Of a stretch of 64,000 nt of DNA, positions 25,655-34,302 are shown piece by piece (positions within the stretch are counted from its first letter, which is position 1; each line of letters starts with the position of its first letter). The notes beneath the pieces are model-generated. The model searched no databases and was not told the origin of the DNA. It saw nothing but the letters and a program-made list of their open reading frames with translations. This stretch comes from Lachnospiraceae bacterium (GTDB lineage: Bacteria > Bacillota > Clostridia > Lachnospirales > Lachnospiraceae). Location of the stretch: assembly GCA_011959285.1 (NCBI GenBank), contig BLLW01000008.1, forward strand, positions 1 through 64,000, given 5' to 3'. Position numbers and translations under genes: made by a program.

Positions 25655-25727
25655 GCGTCTTTAGCTCAGTTGGTAGAGCACCTGACTCTTAATCAGGGTG
25701 TCCAGGGTTCGAGCCCCTGAAGACGCA
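25655..25727 (+). tRNA. tRNA-Lys (anticodon CUU)
   Basis: A 73-nt cloverleaf: acceptor GCGTCTT pairs with AAGACGC, discriminator A; D-arm AGCTCAGTTGGTAGAGC; anticodon loop GACTCTTAATC with CTT at the anticodon; T-arm GGTTCGAGCCC. CCA is not encoded. It is a single-gene unit with own promoter and terminator. Confidence 0.96.
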
Positions 25728-25731
25728 TTGT

Positions 25732-25778
25732 AAGTACCATTTTTGAGGACCTGCGTGCCTTGGGGATGGTGCTTTTTT
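25732..25778 (+). terminator. Terminator of tRNA-Lys
   Basis: AAGTACCAT (25732-25740) pairs with ATGGTGCTT (25766-25774) to give a 9-bp stem around a 25-nt loop that holds further C/G pairing, followed by TTTTTT. It ends directly at the convergent gene's stop codon. Confidence 0.75.
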
Positions 25779-25779
25779 C

Positions 25780-26637
25780 TTAGAAAACCAGCCCCGTCAT
25801 TTCAATCAAAATTCCTGACACCACTCCTATGCCGTAAAGTATAAGCGTGATTTTTATATTCTCTCTTAAATCGTCATTCACTCTGTAAAGTACCAAAAGC
25901 CCCACGCCCGAACCTGCAAGCAGCCCTGCAGTCATAGACCCAGCACTCAAAACGCCTTCCAAATAAAGCTGCGTAAGAACAACCGAAGAGGCACAATTGG
26001 GTATAAGTCCAATCAGCCCCGCCACCATCGGTCCTAAAATGGATTTTTCTGAAATAAAAGCTGCCAATATGTCTTCTCCCACATATCCAATCAATAAATT
26101 CAGAAGAAAAGAGATCAGGATGATAAAGGAAAAAATCTGCAGCGTATGGCCCACTGCCGACTTTATGATCTTCCCCTCTCCACAGTGACAATGCTGATGA
26201 TCACACATGTGTTCAATCCGAAGCTCCTCCTGTTGTGCCCCTTTTTTAGCCTGCATCAACAAATCAATCACGGCTCCTGCCAAAATACCCACCGCTGCCT
26301 TCACCAAAAGAATACGAAGAATTGTATGAGAAGGCGCCTTTTGGGAAATCAGTATAGGAAGCATCTCATCAGAAGTGGACAAAAACACAGCTGTAAGGGT
26401 ACCCAGTGTGATAATACGCCCTGCATACAGATTAGACGCTGCAGTTGAGAAGCCGCATTGGGGAACGATTCCCAGAATCCCTCCGATAACTGGTCCCCAT
26501 TTCCCAGATTTTTTCATGATTTGCCGAATCTTTTGGCTGGTCTTATGCTCTATAGATTCCATTACCAGATAAGTAATGAACAAAAACGGAAGAAGCTTTA
26601 TTCCGTCTGACAAAGTATCAATGATTATATCCTGCAT
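25780..26637 (-). CDS. Putative heavy-metal/arsenic exporter (ArsP_2-like, 10 TM)
   Basis: The 285-residue polytopic protein is an internal duplication. GILGIVPQCGFSTAASNLYAG in the first half corresponds to GLIGLIPNCASSVVLTQLYLEG in the second, each with a P-x-C motif inside a membrane segment. A His/Cys cluster (CDHQHCHCGEG) lies in the loop between the halves and could bind metal. This matches the family described as putative 10TM heavy-metal exporters (PF11449). Substrate unknown; no arsR-type regulator is adjacent. AAAAGGA precedes the ATG. Confidence 0.72.
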   Translation of the reverse strand: MQDIIIDTLSDGIKLLPFLFITYLVMESIEHKTSQKIRQIMKKSGKWGPVIGGILGIVPQCGFSTAASNLYAGRIITLGTLTAVFLSTSDEMLPILISQKAPSHTILRILLVKAAVGILAGAVIDLLMQAKKGAQQEELRIEHMCDHQHCHCGEGKIIKSAVGHTLQIFSFIILISFLLNLLIGYVGEDILAAFISEKSILGPMVAGLIGLIPNCASSVVLTQLYLEGVLSAGSMTAGLLAGSGVGLLVLYRVNDDLRENIKITLILYGIGVVSGILIEMTGLVF

Positions 26638-26671
26638 CGTTCCTTTTCCTTTTCAATCCAATTCAATACAA

Positions 26672-26719
26672 CAAAACATCCTTTTTTGAAGCATACCAAG
26701 TATACCACAGAAAAGGATG
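26672..26719 (-). terminator. Terminator of the HGSNAT-like gene
   Basis: On the minus strand CATCCTTTT (26711-26719) pairs with AAAAGGATG (26677-26685). Inside lies a second stem (GTATAC-TTG-GTATGC). TTTTGTTG follows. It is well placed 10 nt after the stop codon at 26728. Confidence 0.75.
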
Positions 26720-26727
26720 ATCACCAA

Positions 26728-27525
26728 CTAAAAAATCATTTCAAAAATTCCATAAAGCAGCGGCTGGTGTAACATGTAAATAATAAGAGAATGCCTGCCA
26801 AAAAAGGAAAGCGGCGAAAATTCTTTTTGAAAACACGTACCCATGAGCTTCCCATCTTTTTCTTCTTTAATCACATGATACAAAAAATATCCCGCAAGGT
26901 ACAAAAAGAACCATGGGAAAAAAGAAAAATAATCAGTAGAGTAAAATCCGGGCTCTGTAAACCCCAAAAACGTCATAATACTGCCTTGATAAAAAAAACG
27001 CGGAAGTTTCAGAACATTACATTCCTCAAAGCCCAGAAATCCGCTGTTGATATTGCGAGTCAAAACAAACAGCCCCATGCTTACTGCCAGCCCTGCAAAA
27101 GCAAAAATTTTCCTGCTGGTTCCTGCAAAGACAAATATTTTCTCTATTCCCTTATGCAGAACCGCCATAAAAATCATACAGCTTCCAATCAATGTAAGAA
27201 CACCAAATATCACCCTATTTTCAGGCATGAACAAAATGGTAACAAGGGACACGGCTGCTCCCCCGGCAAAAACAACTCCGCCTCTTTTTATAGGATGTTT
27301 ACCCAAAGACCAGCAAAAACCGGAAAGCAGAATAAAACTCCAACAGATACTCTGCTGCCAAATGTATGCGCCTGTCCCTGTATACCAATTCCAATTCTTC
27401 CCAAAAATATAGACCAAATCCCAGCATCCATGATAGAGTATCATGCTGACCAGCACAAATCCTCTTAAACTGTCCAAAAGACCATATCTAAAAATTTTTT
27501 TCTCATAATTTATATCCATTTTCAT
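26728..27525 (-). CDS. HGSNAT-like (DUF1624) multipass membrane protein
   Basis: The 265-residue protein has about seven hydrophobic helices and opens GLLDSLRGFVLVSMILYHGCWDL, the signature of the heparan-alpha-glucosaminide N-acetyltransferase catalytic family (HGSNAT_cat, PF07786), including the R and H in the first helix. It ends with GRHSLIIYMLHQPLLYG, as in acyltransferases of this clan. It probably transfers acetyl groups to a cell-surface sugar. No convincing RBS precedes the ATG; an ATG two codons later is as likely. Confidence 0.7.
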   Translation of the reverse strand: MKMDINYEKKIFRYGLLDSLRGFVLVSMILYHGCWDLVYIFGKNWNWYTGTGAYIWQQSICWSFILLSGFCWSLGKHPIKRGGVVFAGGAAVSLVTILFMPENRVIFGVLTLIGSCMIFMAVLHKGIEKIFVFAGTSRKIFAFAGLAVSMGLFVLTRNINSGFLGFEECNVLKLPRFFYQGSIMTFLGFTEPGFYSTDYFSFFPWFFLYLAGYFLYHVIKEEKDGKLMGTCFQKEFSPLSFFGRHSLIIYMLHQPLLYGIFEMIF

Positions 27526-27570
27526 ATGTAATTGTAAATTTTATCACAAATCCCGTTGTTTTTCCAGCTT

Positions 27571-28299
27571 TCACGCAAAAAACTCTTCCAGCAAGTCTTC
27601 CAGTTCCTCCTGATAGGCTCCGGCGGAAGATACCGCAACTGCTTCTGGGCATTTTTCTGCCATTTCCGGCAGATTCTCCTTTGGCGCTTCTTTCTGAAGC
27701 TGAATCTTTGCAAATTCACCTGCAAACTCCTTCGCATATTTTTCCCGTTTGCGAATGCCCTCTTCCATGGCATTTTCCCGTTCAGTCTCCAGTCTGGGTG
27801 TAAAATAATTTTCTAGGTAATCCATCAGATTCATCTTAAGAATTTTTCTTTTTTCCTGCAGATCTACAATGCCAGAAATAGAAAAATACAGATACAGCCC
27901 CAGTATACTCAGTAAATAATAGGGTATAATCTGAAATAAGGTATCCCCCGCCGCCAACAGCAGACAGATGGTCACACCTGCCGCCAGTATAGACAACATC
28001 ATAAACTGCCCGGAGATATGAGAAATTTTTACCAGCTGTATCTTTGCAATACAAATTTTCTGCAGGAACTTGTCCACAAATACATCTGTATTAACCATTT
28101 TGCCATTTAGTTTGTAATAATTGGCGTATTTTTGTTTACACTGCTTCAGCAGCTTGTTTTCTGTAGCGGCTATATTATCTGTTTCAGAAATCATTTTTTG
28201 ATAAATCACACCGCACACAATCTGGCATATGATACTAGATAACAGAAAAAAAGAAATCAGACCCGTAAGTAATTTGTGTTCAAATAATATTGTAAACAT
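27571..28299 (-). CDS. Membrane protein of unknown function
   Basis: The 242-residue protein has one transmembrane helix at the N-terminus (about residues 8-28), a charged helical stretch, two further helices (about 95-145) and a C-terminal charged, helical tail with a Glu-rich end. I recognise no domain. GGAGG before ATG 28299 fixes the start, against a longer open frame to 28377 that runs through the promoter. It is 45 nt upstream of the HGSNAT-like gene and probably cotranscribed with it. Confidence 0.65.
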   Translation of the reverse strand: MFTILFEHKLLTGLISFFLLSSIICQIVCGVIYQKMISETDNIAATENKLLKQCKQKYANYYKLNGKMVNTDVFVDKFLQKICIAKIQLVKISHISGQFMMLSILAAGVTICLLLAAGDTLFQIIPYYLLSILGLYLYFSISGIVDLQEKRKILKMNLMDYLENYFTPRLETERENAMEEGIRKREKYAKEFAGEFAKIQLQKEAPKENLPEMAEKCPEAVAVSSAGAYQEELEDLLEEFFA

Positions 28300-28320
28300 A
28301 TTTCCTCCTTCCCTTATTAT

Positions 28321-28349
28321 ATTATAGTAGAAGGCAGTTTTTCCCTCAA
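28321..28349 (-). promoter_or_regulatory. Promoter of the membrane protein / HGSNAT-like unit
   Basis: Minus-strand TTGAGG (28344-28349), 17-bp spacer, TATAAT (28321-28326), 22 bp before the chosen ATG at 28299. This position excludes the longer open frame as the translated one. Confidence 0.65.
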
Positions 28350-28480
28350 GAACGAAGAGGCTGTAAGGCATCGTCATTTTTCTTCAAAAAAAGGATAATT
28401 CCGTGCAGAAATTCCTTTTCATACTGGAAATAAGATGCATTATCTGCTATACTTATCCATTAAAGAAAGGATGAGTGATT

Positions 28481-28729
28481 ATGAAATATCAGACAAAGGG
28501 TACCTGTTCAACCGCTATCGATATCGAGGTAGAAGACGGAAAAATCAAATTTGTTGAATTTTTTGGAGGCTGTAACGGAAATTTAAAGGGTATTGCCAAT
28601 CTGGTAACCGGAATGCCAGTAGATGACGCTATTTCAAAATTAAAAGGGATCCGCTGCGGATTTAAATCTACTTCCTGCCCGGATCAGCTGGCACATGCGC
28701 TGGAAGAGATGAAAAATGGTGATTCTTAA
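28481..28729 (+). CDS. TSCPD-domain protein (TIGR03905 family)
   Basis: The 82-residue protein is a stand-alone TSCPD domain: CSTAIDIEVEDGKI, FFGGCNGNLKG, GIRCG and the eponymous TSCPDQLA, with four conserved cysteines. The domain otherwise occurs at the end of vitamin B12-dependent ribonucleotide reductase and in small proteins of unknown role. ATG 28481 is chosen; AAGGA lies 9 nt upstream and the in-frame GTG at 28475 is too close to it. Confidence 0.82.
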   Translation: MKYQTKGTCSTAIDIEVEDGKIKFVEFFGGCNGNLKGIANLVTGMPVDDAISKLKGIRCGFKSTSCPDQLAHALEEMKNGDS

Positions 28730-28747
28730 AATTGGGAGGTCTTCTTT

Positions 28748-29842
28748 ATGAGCGACTCAAATATTACCAAAAAAATAGTTCTCACCGGAGGCGGCACTGC
28801 CGGGCATGTGACACCTAACATTGCCCTGCTTCCTTCCCTGAAGACGGCAGGATATGAAATTTCCTATATCGGCTCCTATGAGGGAATCGAAAAAAAACTG
28901 ATTACAGATTTTGATATTCCCTACTATGGAATCGCTACAGGCAAGTTCAGACGTTACCTAGACCTTAAGAATCTGACTGACCCCCTTCGAGTCATCAAAG
29001 GCTTTACCCAAGCCAAAAAGTATTTGAAAAAAATTAATCCGGATATTGTTTTTTCAAAGGGCGGATTTGTCAGCGTTCCCGTGGTACGCGCTGCTGCAGC
29101 GCTGCATATTCCCTGCATCATCCATGAATCGGATATGACCCCTGGGCTTGCCAATAAGTTATGCCTTTCTGCCGCTAGAAAAGTATGCTGCAATTTCCCT
29201 GAGACCCTTTCCATGCTGCCCAAGGAAAAAGCGGTACTGACAGGTTCACCTATCCGTGAAGAACTGACAAAAGGCGACAAACTATCCGCCCTTGATTTAT
29301 GTGGTTTCACGGCAAATAAACCCGTTATTTTAGTCATTGGCGGAAGTCTTGGCGCCGCTTCTATCAACAAAGCAGTGCGAGAAGCCCTTCCAAAACTTTT
29401 GACAGATTTCCAAGTGGCACATATCTGTGGAAAAGACAAAATAGACAATATGCTCTTACATGTTGAAGGGTACATCCAGTTTGAATACGTGAAAGCAGAA
29501 TTAAAAGACCTCTTTGCTATGGCAGATGTGGTCATTTCCCGGGCAGGTGCAAATTCCATCTGTGAACTTTTGGCGCTGAAAAAGCCCAACCTTCTGATTC
29601 CTCTCTCTGCAGAAAGCAGCCGCGGCGATCAGATTTTAAATGCCAAATCCTTTGAATCCCAAGGGTTTTCCATGGTAATCCACGACGATTACCTTTCACC
29701 AAACCTGCTGGTAGAAAAAGTAGTGGAATTATACTTTATGAGACAGACTTATATAGACGCTATGGGGAAAAGCGGTCAGCTCGGATCCATCAAAGCAATC
29801 ATGAATCTGATTGAAAACGAGACCGCACAGAAGAGAAAATGA
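28748..29842 (+). CDS. murG: MurG, lipid II-forming N-acetylglucosaminyltransferase
   Basis: The 364-residue GT28 enzyme has the N-terminal GGGTAGHVTPN glycine loop, SKGGFVSVPVV, HESDMTPGLANK and the C-terminal RAGANSICELLALKKPNLLIPL nucleotide-sugar site. It adds GlcNAc to lipid I at the inner membrane face, giving lipid II. GGGAGGT precedes the ATG. It is outside any mur/fts cluster here, paired with a small gene downstream (4-nt overlap). A second, unrelated-locus MurG cannot be excluded from this window. Confidence 0.9.
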   Translation: MSDSNITKKIVLTGGGTAGHVTPNIALLPSLKTAGYEISYIGSYEGIEKKLITDFDIPYYGIATGKFRRYLDLKNLTDPLRVIKGFTQAKKYLKKINPDIVFSKGGFVSVPVVRAAAALHIPCIIHESDMTPGLANKLCLSAARKVCCNFPETLSMLPKEKAVLTGSPIREELTKGDKLSALDLCGFTANKPVILVIGGSLGAASINKAVREALPKLLTDFQVAHICGKDKIDNMLLHVEGYIQFEYVKAELKDLFAMADVVISRAGANSICELLALKKPNLLIPLSAESSRGDQILNAKSFESQGFSMVIHDDYLSPNLLVEKVVELYFMRQTYIDAMGKSGQLGSIKAIMNLIENETAQKRK

Positions 29843-30102
29843 CAATAGACACTTTATGGCAAATGCTGATCGACCATCAAAATGAGACTTTTTACACCAT
29901 GAAAAAACTGCCTTTCTGCTATCAGGTGAAGGGCGGTGAGATTTTCGTGGACAGACGTTCCAAATCTATCACCAAAGCGACCTTTGAACAGGCTTTAAAT
30001 AAACTTAATACAAATCCCGGCAAGATTACCGGTCCAAAATCTTTAAATGTCTTTGGTGCGCCCTATGTATGGGCAATCTTAAAAACTTTCAGCGTCGTTT
30101 AA
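29839..30102 (+). CDS. Small protein of unknown function, coupled to murG
   Basis: The 87-residue protein begins inside the murG stop (ATGA overlap), so translation is coupled. It is soluble, basic and mixed alpha/beta, with GGEIFVDRRSKSITKATFEQAL and GPKSLNVFGAPYVWAIL as the most structured-looking parts. I do not recognise a family. Its final codons form the left arm of the terminator that follows. Confidence 0.65.
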   Translation: MTIDTLWQMLIDHQNETFYTMKKLPFCYQVKGGEIFVDRRSKSITKATFEQALNKLNTNPGKITGPKSLNVFGAPYVWAILKTFSVV

Positions 30103-30116
30103 TTCGGCGCTTTTTT
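30091..30116 (+). terminator. Terminator of the TSCPD-murG unit
   Basis: AGCGTCG (30091-30097) pairs with CGGCGCT (30105-30111) over a 7-nt loop, followed by six T. The stop codon TAA (30100-30102) lies in the loop. Confidence 0.85.
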
Positions 30117-31191
30117 AATCGTCATAAATATCCACTTTAATTCTATCCTCATATGGCTTTATGAGTTCATCTGTGATTTCATAAGCCAAAGATTTCATTT
30201 CACTTATATTTTCCTTATAATTTTCCATCGTAATCTGCCGCTTCCCTTCAATCATACTGTCACAGATATAATGATTAATCTCTGGCGAAAAGTGGAGAAT
30301 ATCCATGTAATTTTCCAAATTTATTATGACATCTTTATCATTTTGAAAATAAAAGAGTTTCACATTATCACATGCAAGCAGCGCTTCCATTGCCTTTTCC
30401 AAATTATAAAGATATGCTTCCGTATCTCCCTCCCGGTAAATGTTGTCCCACCAAAGCATGGAATAAGGCGGAATAAATACATAGAAACAAGTGTCTGGAT
30501 GATCATTGATGCGGTTGGTGAGCAAAGCAATATTCTCATTCAACACATCCTCATAATCATCTTCCGGCTTCATCTCAGAAACAGAAGGCTTACGGATATA
30601 AAGTCCCAGCGCCATATCAGAATTAAATTCCTTCCACTGCGCCCAGTTATAAGAATCATTCTCATCATAATCCCCTATCAGGGAATGAGCAATCAGATAT
30701 GGAATCTTTTCCATGAGGACGCCTTTGTTCAACCAATATTCCATATCATTTAAGTAGTTGTCATCATACAGATACATGGGACATCCTGTAAGCTCATACG
30801 TGGTCTCAGGATCGGCTACCAGCGCGGAAGGATCAAGATTGTAAAAAACATACTTCACTTCCTGATGCTTAAATGCAATATCCAAAAGATAACACAAATC
30901 CGCCGTTGCACCGTAAGAACGGATTGCTTTGATGGTCTTGCACTGAAAACCCTGATCGAACCAACCGTTATTATAATTTTCTGCCACGGATGAGCCTGCG
31001 ATCACACTGTCGTACTCCAATGTCTTGAGGGAACCCACACACTGATATTCCTTATCCGTAAGCACGGCTTTTAAACCCGGAAGAGGCTTGTGATACTGAA
31101 AAAATGGATCGAACAACACCACTGCCAAAATACAGAGAAATAATAAACTGATACTACCTATAAAAAAACGTTTTATAAATTTCTGTGACAT
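30115..31191 (-). CDS. SGNH-type partner protein of the MBOAT acyltransferase
   Basis: The ~358-residue protein has a membrane anchor (about residues 8-28) and an extracytoplasmic domain. Early in it comes VIAGSSVAENY, the GDS/GxS-like nucleophile block of SGNH/DltD/AlgX-type proteins, and near the end DILHFSPEINHYI, with the Asp-x-x-His pair expected of the catalytic triad. It is encoded 25 nt after an MBOAT gene, the usual pair that O-acylates secreted polysaccharide or teichoic acid. The ATG at 31191 has AGGA 8 nt upstream. The polymer acylated is unknown. Confidence 0.68.
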   Translation of the reverse strand: MSQKFIKRFFIGSISLLFLCILAVVLFDPFFQYHKPLPGLKAVLTDKEYQCVGSLKTLEYDSVIAGSSVAENYNNGWFDQGFQCKTIKAIRSYGATADLCYLLDIAFKHQEVKYVFYNLDPSALVADPETTYELTGCPMYLYDDNYLNDMEYWLNKGVLMEKIPYLIAHSLIGDYDENDSYNWAQWKEFNSDMALGLYIRKPSVSEMKPEDDYEDVLNENIALLTNRINDHPDTCFYVFIPPYSMLWWDNIYREGDTEAYLYNLEKAMEALLACDNVKLFYFQNDKDVIINLENYMDILHFSPEINHYICDSMIEGKRQITMENYKENISEMKSLAYEITDELIKPYEDRIKVDIYDD

Positions 31192-31216
31192 CACTATCTT
31201 CCTACTCCATCAAAGC

Positions 31217-32713
31217 TTAAAAGTTGAAATAAATAAATGTGCTGACCTGTGAAAAGGAGATTACAGACCATACGAAAATTATGGTTATAAAAAGGCAAAG
31301 CTTTTTATCCAGCGGATGTTCGCGGATAATCTGAATCGCATTCTTGCGGGTCAAAATAAATGCGCTGACTGCCAGAAGCAAAAAGAACACGGCTAAATAA
31401 GCATAACTTAACAGCTCTGGCGCCGCTAAGTTAATCGCCTGCTTGAATAGGTAAAACTCAGGTACATCCAGCTTTGCCGCCGCTTTATAAATATATCCTG
31501 TATTCTTAAAAGCAAGGATATTTTTAAACATCTGAAAGGCATTGGACATACTGTCGCTGCGGAAGAAAAACAAAGAAAGATTAAAGAAACCAAATGTAAA
31601 AAGCCATCCAAGCCATGTGGGAACATGAAATCTTGCGGAAATTTTTTCCTCTCTGCCCTTTACCCCTACGATTCCTAAATTGTCCCAGATTACCAAAAGA
31701 CCCTGCATGGTGCCCCAGGCAACATACGTCCAGTTTGCCCCGTGCCATAAGCCGCTTAAAAAGAAAACCATGAAGGTATTAAAAATCGTCCTTACCTTTC
31801 CTTTTCTGCTGCCCCCCAAAGGAATGTAAACGTATTGTATAAAGAATCTCGACAGCGTCATATGCCATCTCTGCCAGAGTTCCTTTACAGAACAGGCCTT
31901 ATAAGGAGAATTAAAGTTTACGGGAAGTTCGATATTAAACATTTTTCCCAGTCCTATGGCCATATCACTGTAACCGCTGAAATCAAAATAAATTTCAAAA
32001 GTGTACGCCAAAATAATCAGTAGCGTGGTAGGCGTATCAAGAAACGCCGTCTGCTCAAATGCAAAATTTACGGGTAACGCAAGCACATCCGCAAGCAGTA
32101 CCTTTTTTCCCAGACCTAGGGTAAACAGAACAATTCCCTGTGCAAAGTTGTGGGAATTAAATTTTCGGTTCGACCTATCCTCAAACTGTGGCATCATTTC
32201 CTTGTAAAGCACGATGGGTCCCGCTATCAGCTGCGGAAAAAAGGTCACAAAGGTCAGGTAGTTGATAAATGAATAATGCTCCGCCTTTCCCGTACACCGA
32301 TCCACAATGAACGATAATTGCTGAAACGTAAAAAAACTGATTCCAAGTGGAAGTAGAATATGCTTTAAATTAAAGTCTGTATGGAAGGCAGCGTTTATAT
32401 TTTCAAAAAAGAAATCGTAATACTTGAAATAGAACAAAAATCCAAGATTCAACAAAATGCCGGCGATAAGCCCTATCCGCACAGTCAGTTTGGTGTGAGA
32501 AAACTTCATAACATAGCTAAGCATATAGTTTCCCAAAATACTGACAATGATAATGGCAAGATAATATTGATTAAAATATCCGTAAAACCACAGCGACATG
32601 CCTGCCAAAAAAAGTTTGGCAGGCTCATATGCTTTGAAATGATTCAGTATATACCAGCCAACAAGTGCCAGCGGTAGAAATAGAAATATGAAAATATAAG
32701 AATTAAATAGCAT
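31217..32713 (-). CDS. MBOAT-family membrane O-acyltransferase (AlgI-like)
   Basis: The 498-residue polytopic protein has the AlgI/DltB landmarks: FPQLIAGPI, SGYSDMAIGLGKMF, ELWQRWHMTLSRFFIQYVYIPLGGSRKG and the catalytic-histidine block FLSGLWHGANWTY. It would carry acyl groups across the membrane to the SGNH-type partner. GGGAG precedes the ATG. No alginate or dlt genes are nearby. The DUF4358-like lipoprotein is divergent immediately upstream. Confidence 0.88.
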   Translation of the reverse strand: MLFNSYIFIFLFLPLALVGWYILNHFKAYEPAKLFLAGMSLWFYGYFNQYYLAIIIVSILGNYMLSYVMKFSHTKLTVRIGLIAGILLNLGFLFYFKYYDFFFENINAAFHTDFNLKHILLPLGISFFTFQQLSFIVDRCTGKAEHYSFINYLTFVTFFPQLIAGPIVLYKEMMPQFEDRSNRKFNSHNFAQGIVLFTLGLGKKVLLADVLALPVNFAFEQTAFLDTPTTLLIILAYTFEIYFDFSGYSDMAIGLGKMFNIELPVNFNSPYKACSVKELWQRWHMTLSRFFIQYVYIPLGGSRKGKVRTIFNTFMVFFLSGLWHGANWTYVAWGTMQGLLVIWDNLGIVGVKGREEKISARFHVPTWLGWLFTFGFFNLSLFFFRSDSMSNAFQMFKNILAFKNTGYIYKAAAKLDVPEFYLFKQAINLAAPELLSYAYLAVFFLLLAVSAFILTRKNAIQIIREHPLDKKLCLFITIIFVWSVISFSQVSTFIYFNF

Positions 32714-32828
32714 GGTTACTCTCCCTGTAGGGATATCTTATCACACCTCTACATATTTTGTCTAATATATGGAAATACTTGTAACAAAGAAAGTTCGATT
32801 CATATTTAGGTTAAAAAGGAGGCAGATT

Positions 32829-33446
32829 ATGAAAAATAAAGGTCTTGTCACCATAATCATCTGTACACTTTTATTTATTACCGGATGTACAGACAATTAT
32901 GATAAAAATCAGGGAAACAACGCTTATATGAACGAAGGAAGCAATCAAGAAGATGCTGTCAACACGCTTCAGGTAGGCAGCAAGTACAAAATCGTCGGTC
33001 CCATGGATGATCTGAAAGATGCTGTTGTGGGTATCTTAGGCGAGAACTATTGGCCGGACACGCTCTTAAGCGCGGAAGAGTTAGCGGAACGGACGGGTGT
33101 CTCCGAAAATATGTATGAAGACTTTATGGCGGAATACCAGCACACAGAGGCAGGCATTGATATGATGATTCTAGTTAAAGCAAAACCTGGAGAAGTTGAA
33201 AACGTGGAACATTATCTGAACGAATACCGTGACGTGCTTCTTAGAATCTACGAGCAGCAGCCTCAAAATAAAGCTAAAGTATTTGCATCCAGAATTGAAA
33301 TCATTGACGATTATATCTGCTATGTTCAGCTGGGGGCAAATATTGCATCTTTAGAAAAGCAGGGCGAAGAAGAGATGATTGCTTATTGCCAGCAGGAAAA
33401 TGAGCGGGCGCTGGACATCATCGAAAAGCGGATCTTAAACTCATAA
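32829..33446 (+). CDS. DUF4358-like lipoprotein
   Basis: The 205-residue protein starts MKNKGLVTIIICTLLFITGC: signal peptide with a lipobox ending at Cys20, so it is a surface lipoprotein. The mature part (ENMYEDFMAEYQHTEAGIDMMILVKAKPGEVENVEHYL) follows the DUF4358 pattern. Such lipoproteins accompany MBOAT/SGNH genes in Lachnospiraceae, which fits the divergent neighbours. AAGGAGG before ATG 32829 sets the start; the longer frame from 32769 has no RBS. Confidence 0.72.
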   Translation: MKNKGLVTIIICTLLFITGCTDNYDKNQGNNAYMNEGSNQEDAVNTLQVGSKYKIVGPMDDLKDAVVGILGENYWPDTLLSAEELAERTGVSENMYEDFMAEYQHTEAGIDMMILVKAKPGEVENVEHYLNEYRDVLLRIYEQQPQNKAKVFASRIEIIDDYICYVQLGANIASLEKQGEEEMIAYCQQENERALDIIEKRILNS

Positions 33447-33527
33447 ATTTATTTTATATCTGTTTTTTATGCTTTGATTCAAGTATAATATAGGTATTTA
33501 ATACACGATTTGGAAAGGACAATACCT

Positions 33528-34286
33528 ATGAAAAAACTTATTTCCTGGAATGTCAACGGTCTGCGTGCCTGCGTGGAAAAGGGATTCCTCGGTTTCTTTG
33601 AGGAATCGAATGCAGACATTTTCTGTTTGCAAGAAACCAAACTTCAAGAAGGACAGATTAATTTAGATCTGCCCGGATATCATCAATATTGGAATTATGC
33701 AGAAAAAAAGGGATACTCGGGAACCGCCATCTTTACGAAGCAGGAACCTTTATCGGTCTCTTATGGATTAGGCATAGAAAAGCACGACCATGAAGGACGC
33801 GTCATCACCCTGGAATTTGATCATTATTACATGATTACCGTCTACACCCCTAATTCACAGGATGAACTAAAACGGCTGGATTACCGGATGGAATGGGAGA
33901 ATGATTTTTTATCCTATCTCAAGAATTTGGAAAAAAACAAACCCGTCATTGTCTGCGGAGATATGAATGTGGCGCATAAGGAAATCGATTTGAAAAATCC
34001 CAAGACCAACCGCAAAAATGCTGGATTTACAGACGAAGAGCGGAGCAAATTCACTGCCCTTTTAGACGCCGGATTTACAGATACCTTCCGCTACTTTTAT
34101 CCTGACCTTGAAGCTGCTTACTCCTGGTGGTCTTACCGCTTTAAAGCAAGAGAAAAGAATGCCGGATGGCGCATCGATTATTTCCTGACATCTGTGTCAT
34201 TAAATGCCTCCTTAAAGGACGCGCTGATCTACAAAGATATCTTAGGTTCAGACCATTGTCCAGTAGGACTCATCATAGAGGATTAG
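33528..34286 (+). CDS. Exodeoxyribonuclease III (AP endonuclease)
   Basis: The 252-residue enzyme has the exonuclease III / APE1 blocks [48 protein letters not shown] and GSDHCPV, holding the metal-binding Glu and catalytic Asp/His. It repairs abasic sites and 3' blocked ends. AAGGA lies 8 nt before ATG 33528. A -10 box (TATAAT near 33483) is present but lacks a clear -35. It ends in a hairpin shared with the convergent PII gene. Confidence 0.94.
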   Translation: MKKLISWNVNGLRACVEKGFLGFFEESNADIFCLQETKLQEGQINLDLPGYHQYWNYAEKKGYSGTAIFTKQEPLSVSYGLGIEKHDHEGRVITLEFDHYYMITVYTPNSQDELKRLDYRMEWENDFLSYLKNLEKNKPVIVCGDMNVAHKEIDLKNPKTNRKNAGFTDEERSKFTALLDAGFTDTFRYFYPDLEAAYSWWSYRFKAREKNAGWRIDYFLTSVSLNASLKDALIYKDILGSDHCPVGLIIED

Positions 34287-34302
34287 CCGCCGGCTAATCC
34301 TC
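34278..34302. terminator. Shared hairpin between two convergent genes
   Basis: GAGGATTAGCC-GCC-GGCTAATCCTC is a perfect 11-bp stem with a 3-nt loop. It contains the stop codons of both convergent genes and encodes Glu-Asp-stop on each strand. Neither side has a T-run, so intrinsic termination is doubtful; it may act as a bidirectional 3'-end stabiliser. Confidence 0.6.

Noticed and set aside
26791..27468. 225-codon plus-strand open frame
   Set aside because: It is antisense to the HGSNAT-like gene, has no RBS, and its translation is Lys/Thr-rich without domains; the minus-strand protein has clear motifs.
28954..29589. 211-codon minus-strand open frame
   Set aside because: Lies wholly inside murG on the opposite strand; no RBS and no recognisable protein.
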